Made by a program: the position numbers and the translations under genes
In this document: positions 39,963 to 49,303 of the stretch, in pieces
How positions within the stretch are numbered: position 1 is the first letter of the stretch
How the letters are laid out: each line of letters opens with the position of its first letter
Notes under the pieces: model-generated
Seen by the model: only the letters and a program-made list of their open reading frames with translations
Told to the model about the DNA's origin: nothing
The model's database searches: none
Source: Anoxybacterium sp963668245
GTDB taxonomy: Bacteria; Bacillota; Clostridia; Peptostreptococcales; Anaerovoracaceae
Assembly (NCBI GenBank): GCA_963668245.2
Contig: OY764195.2
Location: 1,860,001-1,924,000, forward strand
Length of the DNA stretch: 64,000 bases
Direction of reading: 5' to 3'

Positions 39963-40709
39963 ATGAAAATAGATGTATTAACGCTTTTTCCCGAAATGTT
40001 TGCACCTGTTACAGAACAGAGTATTTTAGGAAAAGCGAAAGAAAATGGGATTCTTGACGTGTGCCTCACAAACATACGAGATTATAGCAATGATAAACAT
40101 AAAAAGGCGGACGATTACCCCTTTGGTGGCGGTGCTGGTATGGTGATGTCAGCAGATCCGATTTTTCAAGCTTTAAAAAAGGTTGGTGCACAAGGACAAA
40201 GAATCTTATATATGTCACCAAGAGGACGAATCCTGGATCAGAAAATGATTGAGGATTTTTCTGAGTTAAATGAGCTGGTGATATTATGTGGGCATTATGA
40301 GGGTGTTGATCAGCGGATTTTGGATTACTGGAAGATAGAAGAAGTATCTGTTGGTGATTACATTTTGACAGGAGGAGAGCTGCCAGCCATGGTTTTGATT
40401 GATGCAGTCGCAAGGATGGTGCCTGAAGTTTTAGGCAGCAGCAACTCCCATAAAGAGGAATCCATTTACTCAGGGCTATTAGAATATCCTCAATATACTA
40501 AGCCAAGGCAGTATGAAGGTCTTGATGTTCCAGGAGTTTTGGTTTCTGGAAATCATAAGTTGATTCATCTTTGGCAGTTTGAACAGTCGCTGATACTCAC
40601 AAAAGAAAGACGTCCTGATTTGTGGGAAAAGTTCCTAAAAAGAGAAGATCAGCTTTCAAAAGATGAAAGAAAGATACTTAGAAAAATCATAGAAGACAGC
40701 AAAGTGTAA
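39963..40709 (+). CDS. trmD: tRNA (guanine-37-N1) methyltransferase TrmD
   Basis: 248 residues. SPOUT methyltransferase with PFGGGAGMVM, the knot motifs LCGHYEGVDQRI and GDYILTGGELPAMVLIDAV, and the C-terminal tRNA-binding domain. SAM-dependent m1G37 modification prevents frameshifting. rplS, which usually follows trmD, is not here; a promoter and an unrelated operon begin instead. Confidence 0.97.
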   Translation: MKIDVLTLFPEMFAPVTEQSILGKAKENGILDVCLTNIRDYSNDKHKKADDYPFGGGAGMVMSADPIFQALKKVGAQGQRILYMSPRGRILDQKMIEDFSELNELVILCGHYEGVDQRILDYWKIEEVSVGDYILTGGELPAMVLIDAVARMVPEVLGSSNSHKEESIYSGLLEYPQYTKPRQYEGLDVPGVLVSGNHKLIHLWQFEQSLILTKERRPDLWEKFLKREDQLSKDERKILRKIIEDSKV

Positions 40710-40712
40710 CGG

Positions 40713-40741
40713 TTGTATTTTCAAACCTCATACTATATAAT
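40713..40741 (+). promoter_or_regulatory. Promoter of adaptor-sepF-divIVA operon
   Basis: TTGTAT (40713-40718), 17-bp spacer, perfect TATAAT (40736-40741), starting directly after the trmD stop. Confidence 0.65.
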
Positions 40742-40776
40742 TAAGTGTTGAAATATTTGGCGAAGTATGGAGTTTT

Positions 40777-41970
40777 ATGATGAAAAAAAAGAAAAGAATT
40801 ATACTAATTTATGGGATCCTGTTGATAGTACTTTTTCTTGTAATATATGTGTTGCCAAATATTACAGGGGTCTTGAAAAAAACAGATGTTATCGAATATG
40901 GTAGTTTGAAAGAAAAGACAGATGTAACAGTTTATTTTGTACGTAGCGAAGATGTTTATTTTGCAAATAAGACAGGCTCTTTAAAATATTATGCCCAAGA
41001 AGGTGAAATGGTACGCAAGGGGACAAAAATTATAGAATTGACATCGGGAGCAGGAGATGATGAATCGGTATTTCAAGATGTAATCAATCGAATTGCTGCC
41101 TTTGATGGAGGCGAAAGTATTTTTGTAGAAAACATTGCAAAAATTAACAATCAGATTGATGTATTGACAACAAGTTTGGAAGAAGCCCAAAGTGCTGAGC
41201 AGACAGAGCTTGCGTCTCGTATTCGTGAACAGATTGTGCGTCTAAACCAGAAGATCCAATATATCAAAACAACGACCCAGTCAGATCGAGAGACACTTAT
41301 GAAGGCGAACCAATCCATCAATGGAGCAACTAAAAATGCAGGCAATTATGTATGTAATACCATTGGTATTGTAAGCTATTACTTAGATGGTTATGAGGCA
41401 GAGTTTACTCCTGAGACTATGACGTTGCTCAGTAGAAATAAAATAGAAGCGTTAGATTTGGCACCACAAAATATGGCAAGAAAAACAGTACAAAAGGGAT
41501 CTTTCATTTACAAAATTGTGGACAATAAAAAATGGTATGTAGTTTTCTGGGTGGAGCCAAAAGATATTGTAAAATATGAAAAAGGAAATTCAGTAACCAT
41601 AAGTCTTCCGTTGGGAGAAGTAGACGGGAAAATATATGATCTTGTAGATAATCAAAATGACTTTTTGGTAATTCTAGAATTCAATAAGTACTATGAAGAA
41701 TTTGCCCAGGTTAGAAAAGCTAATGCGGAGGTTATTACTTCTAATTACAATGGTTTGATTATAAAAAATGAAAGCATTACAACCAATGAAGGACAAACTG
41801 GTGTTTTTGTAAAGAACAAAAGTGGAGAATTTGTCTTTAAACCTGTGAAAATCATATCAACAGATGGAGAATCCTCTTTAGTCGAGATATCCTACTTTTA
41901 TTCAGAAGACGGAGCAAAAAAAATTGAAACGGTTGATGTCTACGACGAGATTTTAAAACATCCAAATTAG
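40777..41970 (+). CDS. HlyD-family membrane adaptor-like protein
   Basis: 397 residues: N-terminal membrane helix (~8-28), a short biotinyl-lipoyl-like beta part (SLKYYAQEGEMVRKGTKIIELTSG), a coiled-coil hairpin (~110-185), a second barrel half (GTVxx-like GSFIYKIVDNKKWYVVFWVEP) and a C-terminal beta domain. Matches HlyD/periplasmic adaptor architecture. No cognate ATPase or permease lies beside it; instead it heads a cell-division operon. Role in envelope assembly is an inference from position. Confidence 0.8.
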   Translation: MMKKKKRIILIYGILLIVLFLVIYVLPNITGVLKKTDVIEYGSLKEKTDVTVYFVRSEDVYFANKTGSLKYYAQEGEMVRKGTKIIELTSGAGDDESVFQDVINRIAAFDGGESIFVENIAKINNQIDVLTTSLEEAQSAEQTELASRIREQIVRLNQKIQYIKTTTQSDRETLMKANQSINGATKNAGNYVCNTIGIVSYYLDGYEAEFTPETMTLLSRNKIEALDLAPQNMARKTVQKGSFIYKIVDNKKWYVVFWVEPKDIVKYEKGNSVTISLPLGEVDGKIYDLVDNQNDFLVILEFNKYYEEFAQVRKANAEVITSNYNGLIIKNESITTNEGQTGVFVKNKSGEFVFKPVKIISTDGESSLVEISYFYSEDGAKKIETVDVYDEILKHPN

Positions 41971-41990
41971 AAAAGAAGGTGAGCAAACAA

Positions 41991-42689
41991 ATGAGTCAAA
42001 TAAAAGAAAATATCAATGATATCATCAAAAATAAAGAAGAAATCACGAAGCAATCTGGAAGAGATGCGGATGCTGTGCTATTGGTGGGAGTTACAAAGAC
42101 TAGATCCGCAGAAGAAATCAATGAAGCGATTGATGCTGGAATAACTGATATTGGTGAAAATAAAGTTCAAGAAATCATGGACAAATATGATTTGGTAAAA
42201 CCAGTTCGCTGGCATATGATTGGACATTTGCAAACAAATAAGGTAAAATATATTATTGACAAAGTTTCGATGATTCATTCAGTGGATTCTTTTCGTTTGG
42301 CGGAAGAAATACATAGAAGGGCAGAACAACGTGGCATTATGATGGACATTTTAGTTCAGGTAAATGCGGCTCAAGAAGAGAGCAAGTTTGGAATTACATC
42401 GGATGAAACAGAACGACTCATCTGTGAAATATTAGAAAAATGTCCGAATCTCTGTTTGAAGGGGTTAATGTGCATTGCTCCATACGAGGAAAATCCAGAA
42501 GATGTGCGCATTTACTTTAAAGAAGTAAAACAGCTTTATGATCGTTATTCAAAGATGAAGCATGAGAGATTGTCTTTTGAATATTTGTCCATGGGCATGT
42601 CTCATGACTATGAAGCAGCCATTTTAGAAGGTTCTAATTTAATTCGAGTTGGAACGGCCATTTTTGGTGAAAGAAATTACAGTAAATAA
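41991..42689 (+). CDS. YggS-family PLP-binding protein
   Basis: About 232 residues, alanine-racemase-like TIM barrel without the second domain. PLP lysine is in LLVGVTKT; IGENKVQEI, WHMIGHLQTNK, SVDS and LSMGMSHDYEAAI are family signatures. PLPBP/YggS (YlmE) maintains PLP homeostasis. ATG 41991 is preferred over the in-frame GTG 41979 because AGAAGGTGAG precedes the ATG. Sits just before sepF as ylmE does in Bacillus. Confidence 0.94.
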   Translation: MSQIKENINDIIKNKEEITKQSGRDADAVLLVGVTKTRSAEEINEAIDAGITDIGENKVQEIMDKYDLVKPVRWHMIGHLQTNKVKYIIDKVSMIHSVDSFRLAEEIHRRAEQRGIMMDILVQVNAAQEESKFGITSDETERLICEILEKCPNLCLKGLMCIAPYEENPEDVRIYFKEVKQLYDRYSKMKHERLSFEYLSMGMSHDYEAAILEGSNLIRVGTAIFGERNYSK

Positions 42690-42716
42690 TATAATAGAGT
42701 AAGTTGGAGGTATTAT

Positions 42717-43235
42717 ATGGGAGATGGCTTGTTTTTTAAACTAAAAACACTAATAGGAATTGAGGAGATAGATGAAGATGAATTGGAAGAAGAGATTCCT
42801 GTTGCGACCAATTCTCTAGAAAGAAAGCCAATAGATCCTCGAAGTTCTTATATGAATTCAAGGTCTGATAATAAAGAACATCACAAAGAATTGAAAGAAA
42901 ATAGGGTGCTGCCAATGCAGAATAAAGTTGTATCATCCAATACCACTCAATTTAAGATGGTTGTATTGGAACCGAAAAATTTTGATGAGTGTCCTAAGCT
43001 TGTTGATAATTTAAAAGCGAAAAAACCTGTTATTATTAATTTAGAAAAGGTTGAGTCAGATGTTGCGCGAAAAATCTTTGACTTTTTGAGTGGTGCTACT
43101 TATGCATTGAACGGTAATGTACAAAAAATTGCAAATAATATTTTTATTTTTGCACCTGAAAACGTTGATGTATCAGCCAATGTGGATCAAAAGGGAATTG
43201 ACTTTAGTGGTTCACCGAAGAATGTTTGGAGATAA
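42717..43235 (+). CDS. sepF: Cell division protein SepF
   Basis: 172 residues: short amphipathic N-terminal membrane anchor (MGDGLFFKLKTLIGI), an acidic/variable linker and the globular SepF domain (VVLEPKNFDECPKLVDNLKAKKPVIINLEKV...RKIFDFLSGATYALNGNVQKI). Bundles FtsZ at the septum. TTGGAGG lies before the ATG. Confidence 0.96.
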   Translation: MGDGLFFKLKTLIGIEEIDEDELEEEIPVATNSLERKPIDPRSSYMNSRSDNKEHHKELKENRVLPMQNKVVSSNTTQFKMVVLEPKNFDECPKLVDNLKAKKPVIINLEKVESDVARKIFDFLSGATYALNGNVQKIANNIFIFAPENVDVSANVDQKGIDFSGSPKNVWR

Positions 43236-43240
43236 TAATT

Positions 43241-43525
43241 ATGATCGTACTAATACAAGCAATTAACACTTTTTTTCGTATTCTCGTATATTTGATTATA
43301 GGGAGAGCTATTTTAAGCTGGTTTGTAAGAACACCTTACGGCAATTTATACCGTTTTTATATGGGTCTAGTACAGTTTACAGATCCAATGCTTATGCCGT
43401 TTAGAAAGTTATTATATCGTTTTGGGTTTTCTGGAACGATTGATATTTCACCAATTTTAGCGATTATGGCATTGGGATTTCTCAATCGCATCATCCGGAT
43501 GATTTTTAGTATGTTTTTATTCTAA
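43241..43525 (+). CDS. YggT-family membrane protein
   Basis: About 94 residues with two membrane helices (INTFFRILVYLIIGRAIL and ISPILAIMALGFLNRII) and the YggT core SWFVRTPYGNLYRFYMGLVQFTDPMLMPFRKLL. Function unclear; consistently found between sepF and divIVA. ATG 43241 is chosen over an upstream start overlapping sepF because GGAG lies 9 nt before it. Confidence 0.92.
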   Translation: MIVLIQAINTFFRILVYLIIGRAILSWFVRTPYGNLYRFYMGLVQFTDPMLMPFRKLLYRFGFSGTIDISPILAIMALGFLNRIIRMIFSMFLF

Positions 43526-43551
43526 TGAAATAAAGTCTGTGAGGTAAATAC

Positions 43552-44133
43552 ATGATAACTCCTTTGGATATTCAAAACAAAGAGTTCCCAAAATCAGTAC
43601 GTGGCTATAAAGAAGAAGAAGTAGATGGTTTTTTAGATTTGCTTACATTGGATTTAGAAAAAATAATGGAAGAAAACCGCAAACTAAAGGATCAGGTAAG
43701 AAATTTGAGCAGCGAAGTAGAGCGATATCGCCATTCGGAAGGAACTGTACTGGATACATTAGAAGCTGCTAAAGCATTGATGGGAGATATTTCTGCAAGC
43801 GCAGAAAAGCGTGCAGAAATCCTGTTGAAAAATGCGGAATTAGATGCAGAATTAATTCAAAGAGAAGCAAAAGAATCCATTGAGCGATTAAATGAAGAGC
43901 TGATAACCAAGCGAAATAGTTTCAACATTTTTAGAGCGAGATACCGCAGCTTACTGGAATCTGAATTGGAAAAGTTTGATAATCTAAGTGCTGAATTATT
44001 TGCTGACAAAGATATGGAAGAACTGAAATCCTATACGGAGGACAGGACTTTGATTACAGAGCATATTTCTCTGGAGAGAGCAACACTAGATCGTTCTACC
44101 ATTACGAATCTGAGAAAGGGAGAAGGAATTTAG
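43552..44133 (+). CDS. divIVA: DivIVA-domain cell division protein
   Basis: 193 residues. The N-terminal lipid-binding motif ITPLDIQNKEFPKSVRGYKEEEVDGFLD is diagnostic; then coiled coil. It marks poles and curved membrane at division sites. TGAGG precedes the ATG. Confidence 0.95.
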   Translation: MITPLDIQNKEFPKSVRGYKEEEVDGFLDLLTLDLEKIMEENRKLKDQVRNLSSEVERYRHSEGTVLDTLEAAKALMGDISASAEKRAEILLKNAELDAELIQREAKESIERLNEELITKRNSFNIFRARYRSLLESELEKFDNLSAELFADKDMEELKSYTEDRTLITEHISLERATLDRSTITNLRKGEGI

Positions 44134-44151
44134 CGATTCTGAAGAAAAGAG

Positions 44152-44658
44152 ATGTACTTTGTTATAATAGTCCTGATTATTGCGTTAGACCAATTGATGA
44201 AAGCTTTGATTCGATTTCATATGGATCTAAATACAACGATTCCATTGATTGACGGAATCTTTCATGTTACTTATATTCATAACTATGGAGCGGCGTTTAG
44301 TCTTTTTGAAAACAAGACCTTTTTTTTAATTGGCATGCAACTCATTGTCATCGGAGCAATGATAATATTCTTAGCGAAAAAGCATAAAAAAGAAAACTGG
44401 AGCTTTCTTTTGAGCCTTTCTATGATTGTAGCGGGTGGATTGGGCAACTTGATAGATCGTATCCGGTTTGGCTATGTAGTAGATTTTTTGGATTTTAAGG
44501 TTTGGCCAATCTTTAATGTGGCTGACATAGCTGTCTGTACAGGATGTGGACTACTCATTCTATATATTTTATGGCTTGAACCAAAATCTAAGAAAACGAA
44601 AAACGAAGCTGAGTCGATGAGAACCTTATCTGGAGAAGCAAATGAATTTAGAAAATAA
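44152..44658 (+). CDS. lspA: Lipoprotein signal peptidase
   Basis: 168 residues, four membrane helices. The catalytic Asp pair lies in GGLGNLIDRI and FNVADIAV; NYGAAFSLF is also conserved. Cleaves the signal peptide of diacylglyceryl-prolipoproteins, such as the amino-acid binding lipoprotein at 51.4 kb. Overlaps rluD-like gene by 17 bp. Confidence 0.96.
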   Translation: MYFVIIVLIIALDQLMKALIRFHMDLNTTIPLIDGIFHVTYIHNYGAAFSLFENKTFFLIGMQLIVIGAMIIFLAKKHKKENWSFLLSLSMIVAGGLGNLIDRIRFGYVVDFLDFKVWPIFNVADIAVCTGCGLLILYILWLEPKSKKTKNEAESMRTLSGEANEFRK

Positions 44659-45592
44659 TATATATGAATTAAAGATAGATGAAGAACTGCAGGGGACCAG
44701 ACTTGATATGGTCCTTTCTCTTTCTCTGCCTGAAATGTCAAGAAGCCATTTACAGAAACTAATTGAATCAGAAAAAGTTCAAATCAATGGCGTGGTGATA
44801 ACGAAAAAAAATTATTTAGTCAGTAGGAGCGAAACGATTACACTACAGATACCAGAACCTGTTTCTCTTGATGTATTGCCAGAAAATATTCCACTTGATG
44901 TTTTTTATGAGGATAAGGATGTTTTAGTGGTCAATAAACCAAAAGGAATGGTTGTTCATCCAGCAGCTGGAAATTATAATGGAACTTTGGTCAATGCGGT
45001 ACTGTTTCATTGTGATACACTATCTTCAATCAATGGTGTGATTAGACCTGGAATCGTACATCGCATAGATAAAGATACAAGCGGACTCTTAATGATTGCC
45101 AAAAATGATATGGCACATCGCTCATTAGCAGAACAATTAGCACAGCATAGTATCAGGAGGGCTTATCGGGCAATCGTGCATCACAATATGAAAGCCGACG
45201 AAGGAATTGTATGTAAGCCGATTGGAAGGGACCCTAAAAATCGTTTGAAAATGGCGGTGACAGAACTTCATAGCAAAAATGCCGTTACCCACTATAAAGT
45301 ACTGCAACGTTTCGGAGCATATACCTATATCGAGGCAAAGTTAGAAACCGGAAGAACCCATCAGATTCGAGTGCATATGTCCTATATAAATCATCCCTTG
45401 CTTGGTGATTTTGTCTATGGACCAAAGAAAACGATATTTGGTATCAATACACAAATGCTTCATGCAAAAGTTTTAGGATTTCATCACCCAAGGACTGGAA
45501 TATACATGGAATTTGAAAGTGATTTGCCTGAAGAATTTCAGCAGGTTATCGTAAAGCTAGGAGGAACAGTAGATGAGCAAAATTACCTTTAA
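44642..45592 (+). CDS. RluA-family pseudouridine synthase
   Basis: 316 residues: S4 RNA-binding domain (~15-75) and a RluA catalytic domain with PGIVHRIDKDTSGLL (catalytic Asp in HRIDKDTSG) and ETGRTHQIRVH. Order lspA then RluD/YlyB-type gene is standard in Firmicutes; likely targets 23S rRNA. Start has GGAGAAG upstream within lspA. Confidence 0.94.
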   Translation: MNLENNIYELKIDEELQGTRLDMVLSLSLPEMSRSHLQKLIESEKVQINGVVITKKNYLVSRSETITLQIPEPVSLDVLPENIPLDVFYEDKDVLVVNKPKGMVVHPAAGNYNGTLVNAVLFHCDTLSSINGVIRPGIVHRIDKDTSGLLMIAKNDMAHRSLAEQLAQHSIRRAYRAIVHHNMKADEGIVCKPIGRDPKNRLKMAVTELHSKNAVTHYKVLQRFGAYTYIEAKLETGRTHQIRVHMSYINHPLLGDFVYGPKKTIFGINTQMLHAKVLGFHHPRTGIYMEFESDLPEEFQQVIVKLGGTVDEQNYL

Positions 45593-46199
45593 ACCTGGAA
45601 CGATGGTCAATCCTGTTCCTGTCGTAATGGTATCTTGTGGAGAGAGAAATAAAGATCATAATATCATAACCATTGCATGGACAGGCATTGTGAATTCTGA
45701 GCCACCAATGACATATGTTTCAATACGAAAATCAAGACATTCCCATAGCATTATTGAGAGAACTGGTGAATTTGTAATTAATCTTTGTACAGAAGACTTA
45801 TCTCTTGCAACGGATTATTGCGGCGTAAAGTCAGGTAGAGATGTTGATAAGTTTAAAGAAAAGAACTTAACACCAATATTTGGAGATTATGTAGCATGTC
45901 CCATGATAGAAGAATCGCCAGTCAATTTAGAATGTAAAGTAAGGGAGGTGCATAGCTATCCTTCCCATGATATGTTTGTAGCAGATATTATAGCCGTGCA
46001 TGCTGATGAGCGTTTGATGAATCAATTTGGAAAGCTACAGCTTGAAAAAGCAGGTCTGGTTTGTTATAGCCATGGTGAATATTTCGGCTTAAAACAAAAA
46101 CCGTTAGGAAAGTTTGGATATTCTATTATGAAGCCAAAGACAAAGAAGAGACTTGCAGGTGAAAAGAGAAAAAGTCAACTGCACAATAAAAAAGGCTAA
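45573..46199 (+). CDS. Flavin reductase-like (FMN-binding) family protein
   Basis: 208 residues: FMN-binding split-barrel flavin reductase family (PVPVVMVSCGERNKDHNIITIAWTGIVNSEPP, ISIRKSRHS-like VSIRKSRHSH, FVINLCTE). C-terminal tail is very basic. Substrate unknown. Overlaps the pseudouridine synthase gene by 20 bp, with GGAGGAACAG as SD. Last gene of the operon. Confidence 0.88.
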   Translation: MSKITFKPGTMVNPVPVVMVSCGERNKDHNIITIAWTGIVNSEPPMTYVSIRKSRHSHSIIERTGEFVINLCTEDLSLATDYCGVKSGRDVDKFKEKNLTPIFGDYVACPMIEESPVNLECKVREVHSYPSHDMFVADIIAVHADERLMNQFGKLQLEKAGLVCYSHGEYFGLKQKPLGKFGYSIMKPKTKKRLAGEKRKSQLHNKKG

Positions 46200-46222
46200 T
46201 TCTAGAAGAATCAGCCTTTTGT
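46190..46222 (+). terminator. Terminator overlapping the flavin reductase stop codon
   Basis: Stem 46190-46203 with 46207-46220 (AAAAGGCT...AGCCTTTT, one mismatch, 3-nt loop). T tail is short; works also as stop for the reverse micro-gene. Confidence 0.65.
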
Positions 46223-46273
46223 CACAGCAATCGATAGGTATAAACAAAATTTGAGAGAAAGAGAAAAACTAAA

Positions 46274-46429
46274 CTATAACTGTTTGATTAATTGTAGGCA
46301 ACCTGCACAGATAAACCCACCTTTGAACGGAGTGATGCCATGTTCACCACCGCAAATTGCGCAGCGAGCATCCCCTTTTTTAAACTGAAATCCACTAATT
46401 TTGCTACTTTTAATCTTCATTTGCAACAT
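46274..46429 (-). CDS. 51-residue zinc-finger protein, Gin (CsfB)-like
   Basis: A reverse frame of 51 codons with stop at 46274-46276. Two CxxC pairs (C23-A-I-C26 and C41-A-G-C44) frame a short GI...GGFIC segment. This spacing and the GI/FIC words resemble the Gin/CsfB family, zinc proteins that inhibit sigma-G during endospore formation. AAAGGTG lies 6 nt before the start on the reverse strand. If correct, the organism sporulates. The alternative is an unrelated small zinc ribbon. The rest of the 46.2-46.65 kb gap holds only A/T-rich promoter-like DNA. Confidence 0.65.
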   Translation of the reverse strand: MLQMKIKSSKISGFQFKKGDARCAICGGEHGITPFKGGFICAGCLQLIKQL

Positions 46430-46650
46430 ATCACACCTTTTTCTTAGTTTATTTTAATGATCAATTTTGTTTATCTCCATCCAGATGCTGTGAACGTTTG
46501 AATAGGAGCAATCTCATTGTATTGCTGAGCTGGAAATTAGGCAAGGAATATTTGATGAATTGTCGAAAACCACGCTTTTATTGTAATAATTTAAACTTGA
46601 TTTTTGAATCAAATTAAGAATTTTGGGTATCGAGGAAAGGAGGACATCTC

Positions 46651-47499
46651 ATGTATCAAAATATTATTTTACCTAGAACAAAGACAAATTTAGTTGGGTA
46701 TGATTGGAAAGTGGCGGAAGCAAAAGCAGTAGTTTGCTTGGTTCATGGCATTGGAGAGCATGCAGGCAGATATGATCGAGTGGGAGAAGTGTTTCGAAAA
46801 AATGAGATAGCACTGGTCAGTATGGATTTAAGGGGTCACGGTATGTCTCCTGGAACAAGGGGTCATGCAGCACCAAGGTGTGCAATTTTACAAGATATCA
46901 ATCGTTTGATTGAATATGCGCAAAAACAATATCCAAATACTCCTCTTGTTCTTTATGGACATAGCCTTGGAGGAAATATTGTTTTAGATTATAGGAGAAG
47001 GGGAAAATATCGTCTGCTGCCAGATTCGTATTTAGTGACTTCTCCATGGATTGTAATTCAGCGTAAGATTTCAAAATCCCTCTATCATCTAGCAGGAATG
47101 ATTGCAAAAGTAAAACCTGACTTTCAAATGAAAACAAAAATAAATCCAACAGTTCTTGGAAACCAAGAGGTGATCCATCAACAGGGTAATACGGAACTGC
47201 TTCATGATAAAATTTCTGTACAAACCGCGCTAGATGGTTTTTCGATAGCCAATTCGTTACTTCAGAATATCCTTCCAATTCAGGGTGACAATATTGTAAA
47301 AAAAATGCTTCTTATGCATGGAGGTGGGGATCAAGTTTGTCTTCCGGCAGGAAGCCGAATGATTGCCACATTAGAAAAAGAAAGCTGTGAATATCAAGAA
47401 TGGGACGGACTATTCCATGAAATCCATAATGGAAGTTCCAATTCCAAAGGCGACGAAGTCATTGAATCTATGGTTGATTGGATTAAAAAATCTTTCTAG
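46651..47499 (+). CDS. Alpha/beta hydrolase, monoacylglycerol-lipase-like
   Basis: 282 residues. Oxyanion motif VHGIGEHAGRY, nucleophile elbow GHSLGG, catalytic Asp in HGGGDQVC and His in LFHEIHN: the pattern of the serine-aminopeptidase S33/Hydrolase_4 group that includes monoacylglycerol lipase and lysophospholipase. AAAGGAGGACATCTC precedes the ATG. Monocistronic, ended by a strong hairpin. Confidence 0.88.
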   Translation: MYQNIILPRTKTNLVGYDWKVAEAKAVVCLVHGIGEHAGRYDRVGEVFRKNEIALVSMDLRGHGMSPGTRGHAAPRCAILQDINRLIEYAQKQYPNTPLVLYGHSLGGNIVLDYRRRGKYRLLPDSYLVTSPWIVIQRKISKSLYHLAGMIAKVKPDFQMKTKINPTVLGNQEVIHQQGNTELLHDKISVQTALDGFSIANSLLQNILPIQGDNIVKKMLLMHGGGDQVCLPAGSRMIATLEKESCEYQEWDGLFHEIHNGSSNSKGDEVIESMVDWIKKSF

Positions 47500-47520
47500 C
47501 ATTACATTAGGTAATAAAAC

Positions 47521-47577
47521 AAAAACAACGGTACCGATATTACTATTGTAATATTCATTGAAGCCCGTTGTTTTTTT
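47521..47577 (+). terminator. Bidirectional terminator between hydrolase and rqcH
   Basis: AACAACGG (47524-47531) pairs with CCGTTGTT (47565-47572), with A-run on the left and T-run on the right, so both convergent genes can use it. Confidence 0.8.
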
Positions 47578-47617
47578 ATAAGAAATAGGATTTTAGTCAT
47601 TGTGAGCCAATATAAAA

Positions 47618-49303
47618 CTATGGCAACCGAGGGTGAACATATATGGTTTTGTTATCTGTAAAAATAACCATACCTGGTTTGGCGCCAGAAGGTTTTTTTA
47701 CGTGTCGTACCTGTGTGTAATCTACGGGTACATTTTCAGATTCTTTTCCTTTACTGTGATATGCTGCAATGGAAGCTGTCTCGAAGATGGCTGTTTCGGT
47801 AATCGGATTTCCATCTAAAAAGAGAATCACATGTGAACCTGGGATATCTTTCGTGTGAAACCAAATATCTTTTCCAGAAGCCGTTTTAAAGGTGAGGATA
47901 TCATTTTCCTTGTTGTTTCTGCCGACTAGGATGCGAAAACCATCTGAAGTGGTGTATTGATGAGGCATAGGTTTACTTTTGGACGGTTTGAAATTGTTCT
48001 TTCTTCTTTTTAAATATCCACCTTCAATCATTTCTTGACGTAATTCTTCCAACTCTTCAATGGAAGCGGCTTTTTCTACATAAGAAAGAACAGATTCCAA
48101 GTAGGAAATATCTGTTTCTGTCTCTTCCAATTGGATTGTCTTTTCCTTAATTGCCGTTTTTGATTTTCCATATTTTTTATAGTATCGTTGGGCATTTTGT
48201 ATTGGAGAATATTTAGGATCTAAAGGTATTTCTATCGTTGTATTGTCATAATAATTTAAAACAGTTGCAACAGAGACTCCGCTTTTCAATAAATGAAGAT
48301 TCGCAGTTAATAGCTCTCCAAAAAGACGAAACCCATCAGAGTTTTCTGCTTGCAGAAGATCTTCTGATAGCCGTTGCTTTTTTAAATATAATTTGTCCAG
48401 ACTGCTGCTAATTGCCCGATATAAGTCGGATGATTTTTGTTTGATTCGGTTGGAGGAATCCTTATGAGAATAATAATAATCCAACGCTTGATTGATATCT
48501 GAAAATGCCAGCTCTTCGTAGTGTTGCGATAGTGATTCAATTGGAAAACAATGAAACTCAACTGGGGTTTGATCTTCATTCAAATAGACCTTCGGGGTTA
48601 CTTGATTATCCGTTATTTGCGAAACATATCTGTTCAGTTTTATAAATACTTGTTCAGATGAAAGATCTGCAAATTCATTTCCAATGAGAGGGCTAATACC
48701 CTGAATGCCACCAACTAGAGCTTTGGATGTGCTTCCTGGATTAGAAAAGAGTAAATTACTGATTTGCTCTTTTGTAATAGAATAATAAGGCACTTTTTCT
48801 TGTGTCGGTGGGTACACATAAATCTGCCCAGGCAGTAATTGGCGATATCGATTGACATCAATGGAGATCCGTTTGATGCTATCAATGATTTTACCTGTGG
48901 AAACATCGGTGAGAATGATATTGCTGTGTTTTCCCATAATTTCCACAATCAGCTTTTTATTGACAGAATATCCAAGCTCATTGATGGTGTCTATTTTGAT
49001 TTCAATTACTCTTTCTGAATCTCTCTGAATAATCTCTGAAATTCGGCCACCTTGCAAATGTTTTCGAAGCAACATACAAAAACCCATAGGATTTTGTGGA
49101 TTTGCAGCTGTTTCCTGAATTAAGTGGATTCTGGCGTGGCTACTGTTACAGGAAATGTATAATTTATGTTTTTCTTTTCCGGCGTGGATGTTTAATATGA
49201 TTTCATCTGCTTCCGGTTGATATATTTTCTCGATTTTACCACCGGTTATTGTTTTTTGTAGCGCTCTCACTACGGAACCAGTGACCATACCGTCAAAACT
49301 CAT
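47618..49303 (-). CDS. rqcH: Ribosome quality control protein RqcH (NFACT family, FbpA-like)
   Basis: 561 residues. NFACT-N domain (MSFDGMVTGSVVRALQ... INIHAGKEKHKLYISCNSSHARIHL), long coiled coil (~300-420) and NFACT-R domain (GRNNKENDILTFKTASGKDIWFHTKDIPGSHVIL, then DYTQVRHVKKPSGAKPGMV). RqcH binds obstructed 50S subunits and adds C-terminal alanine tails. ATG 49303 has AAGGAGA upstream; the longer frame to 49489 overlaps yicC and is rejected. Divergent from yicC. Confidence 0.94.
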   Translation of the reverse strand: MSFDGMVTGSVVRALQKTITGGKIEKIYQPEADEIILNIHAGKEKHKLYISCNSSHARIHLIQETAANPQNPMGFCMLLRKHLQGGRISEIIQRDSERVIEIKIDTINELGYSVNKKLIVEIMGKHSNIILTDVSTGKIIDSIKRISIDVNRYRQLLPGQIYVYPPTQEKVPYYSITKEQISNLLFSNPGSTSKALVGGIQGISPLIGNEFADLSSEQVFIKLNRYVSQITDNQVTPKVYLNEDQTPVEFHCFPIESLSQHYEELAFSDINQALDYYYSHKDSSNRIKQKSSDLYRAISSSLDKLYLKKQRLSEDLLQAENSDGFRLFGELLTANLHLLKSGVSVATVLNYYDNTTIEIPLDPKYSPIQNAQRYYKKYGKSKTAIKEKTIQLEETETDISYLESVLSYVEKAASIEELEELRQEMIEGGYLKRRKNNFKPSKSKPMPHQYTTSDGFRILVGRNNKENDILTFKTASGKDIWFHTKDIPGSHVILFLDGNPITETAIFETASIAAYHSKGKESENVPVDYTQVRHVKKPSGAKPGMVIFTDNKTIYVHPRLP

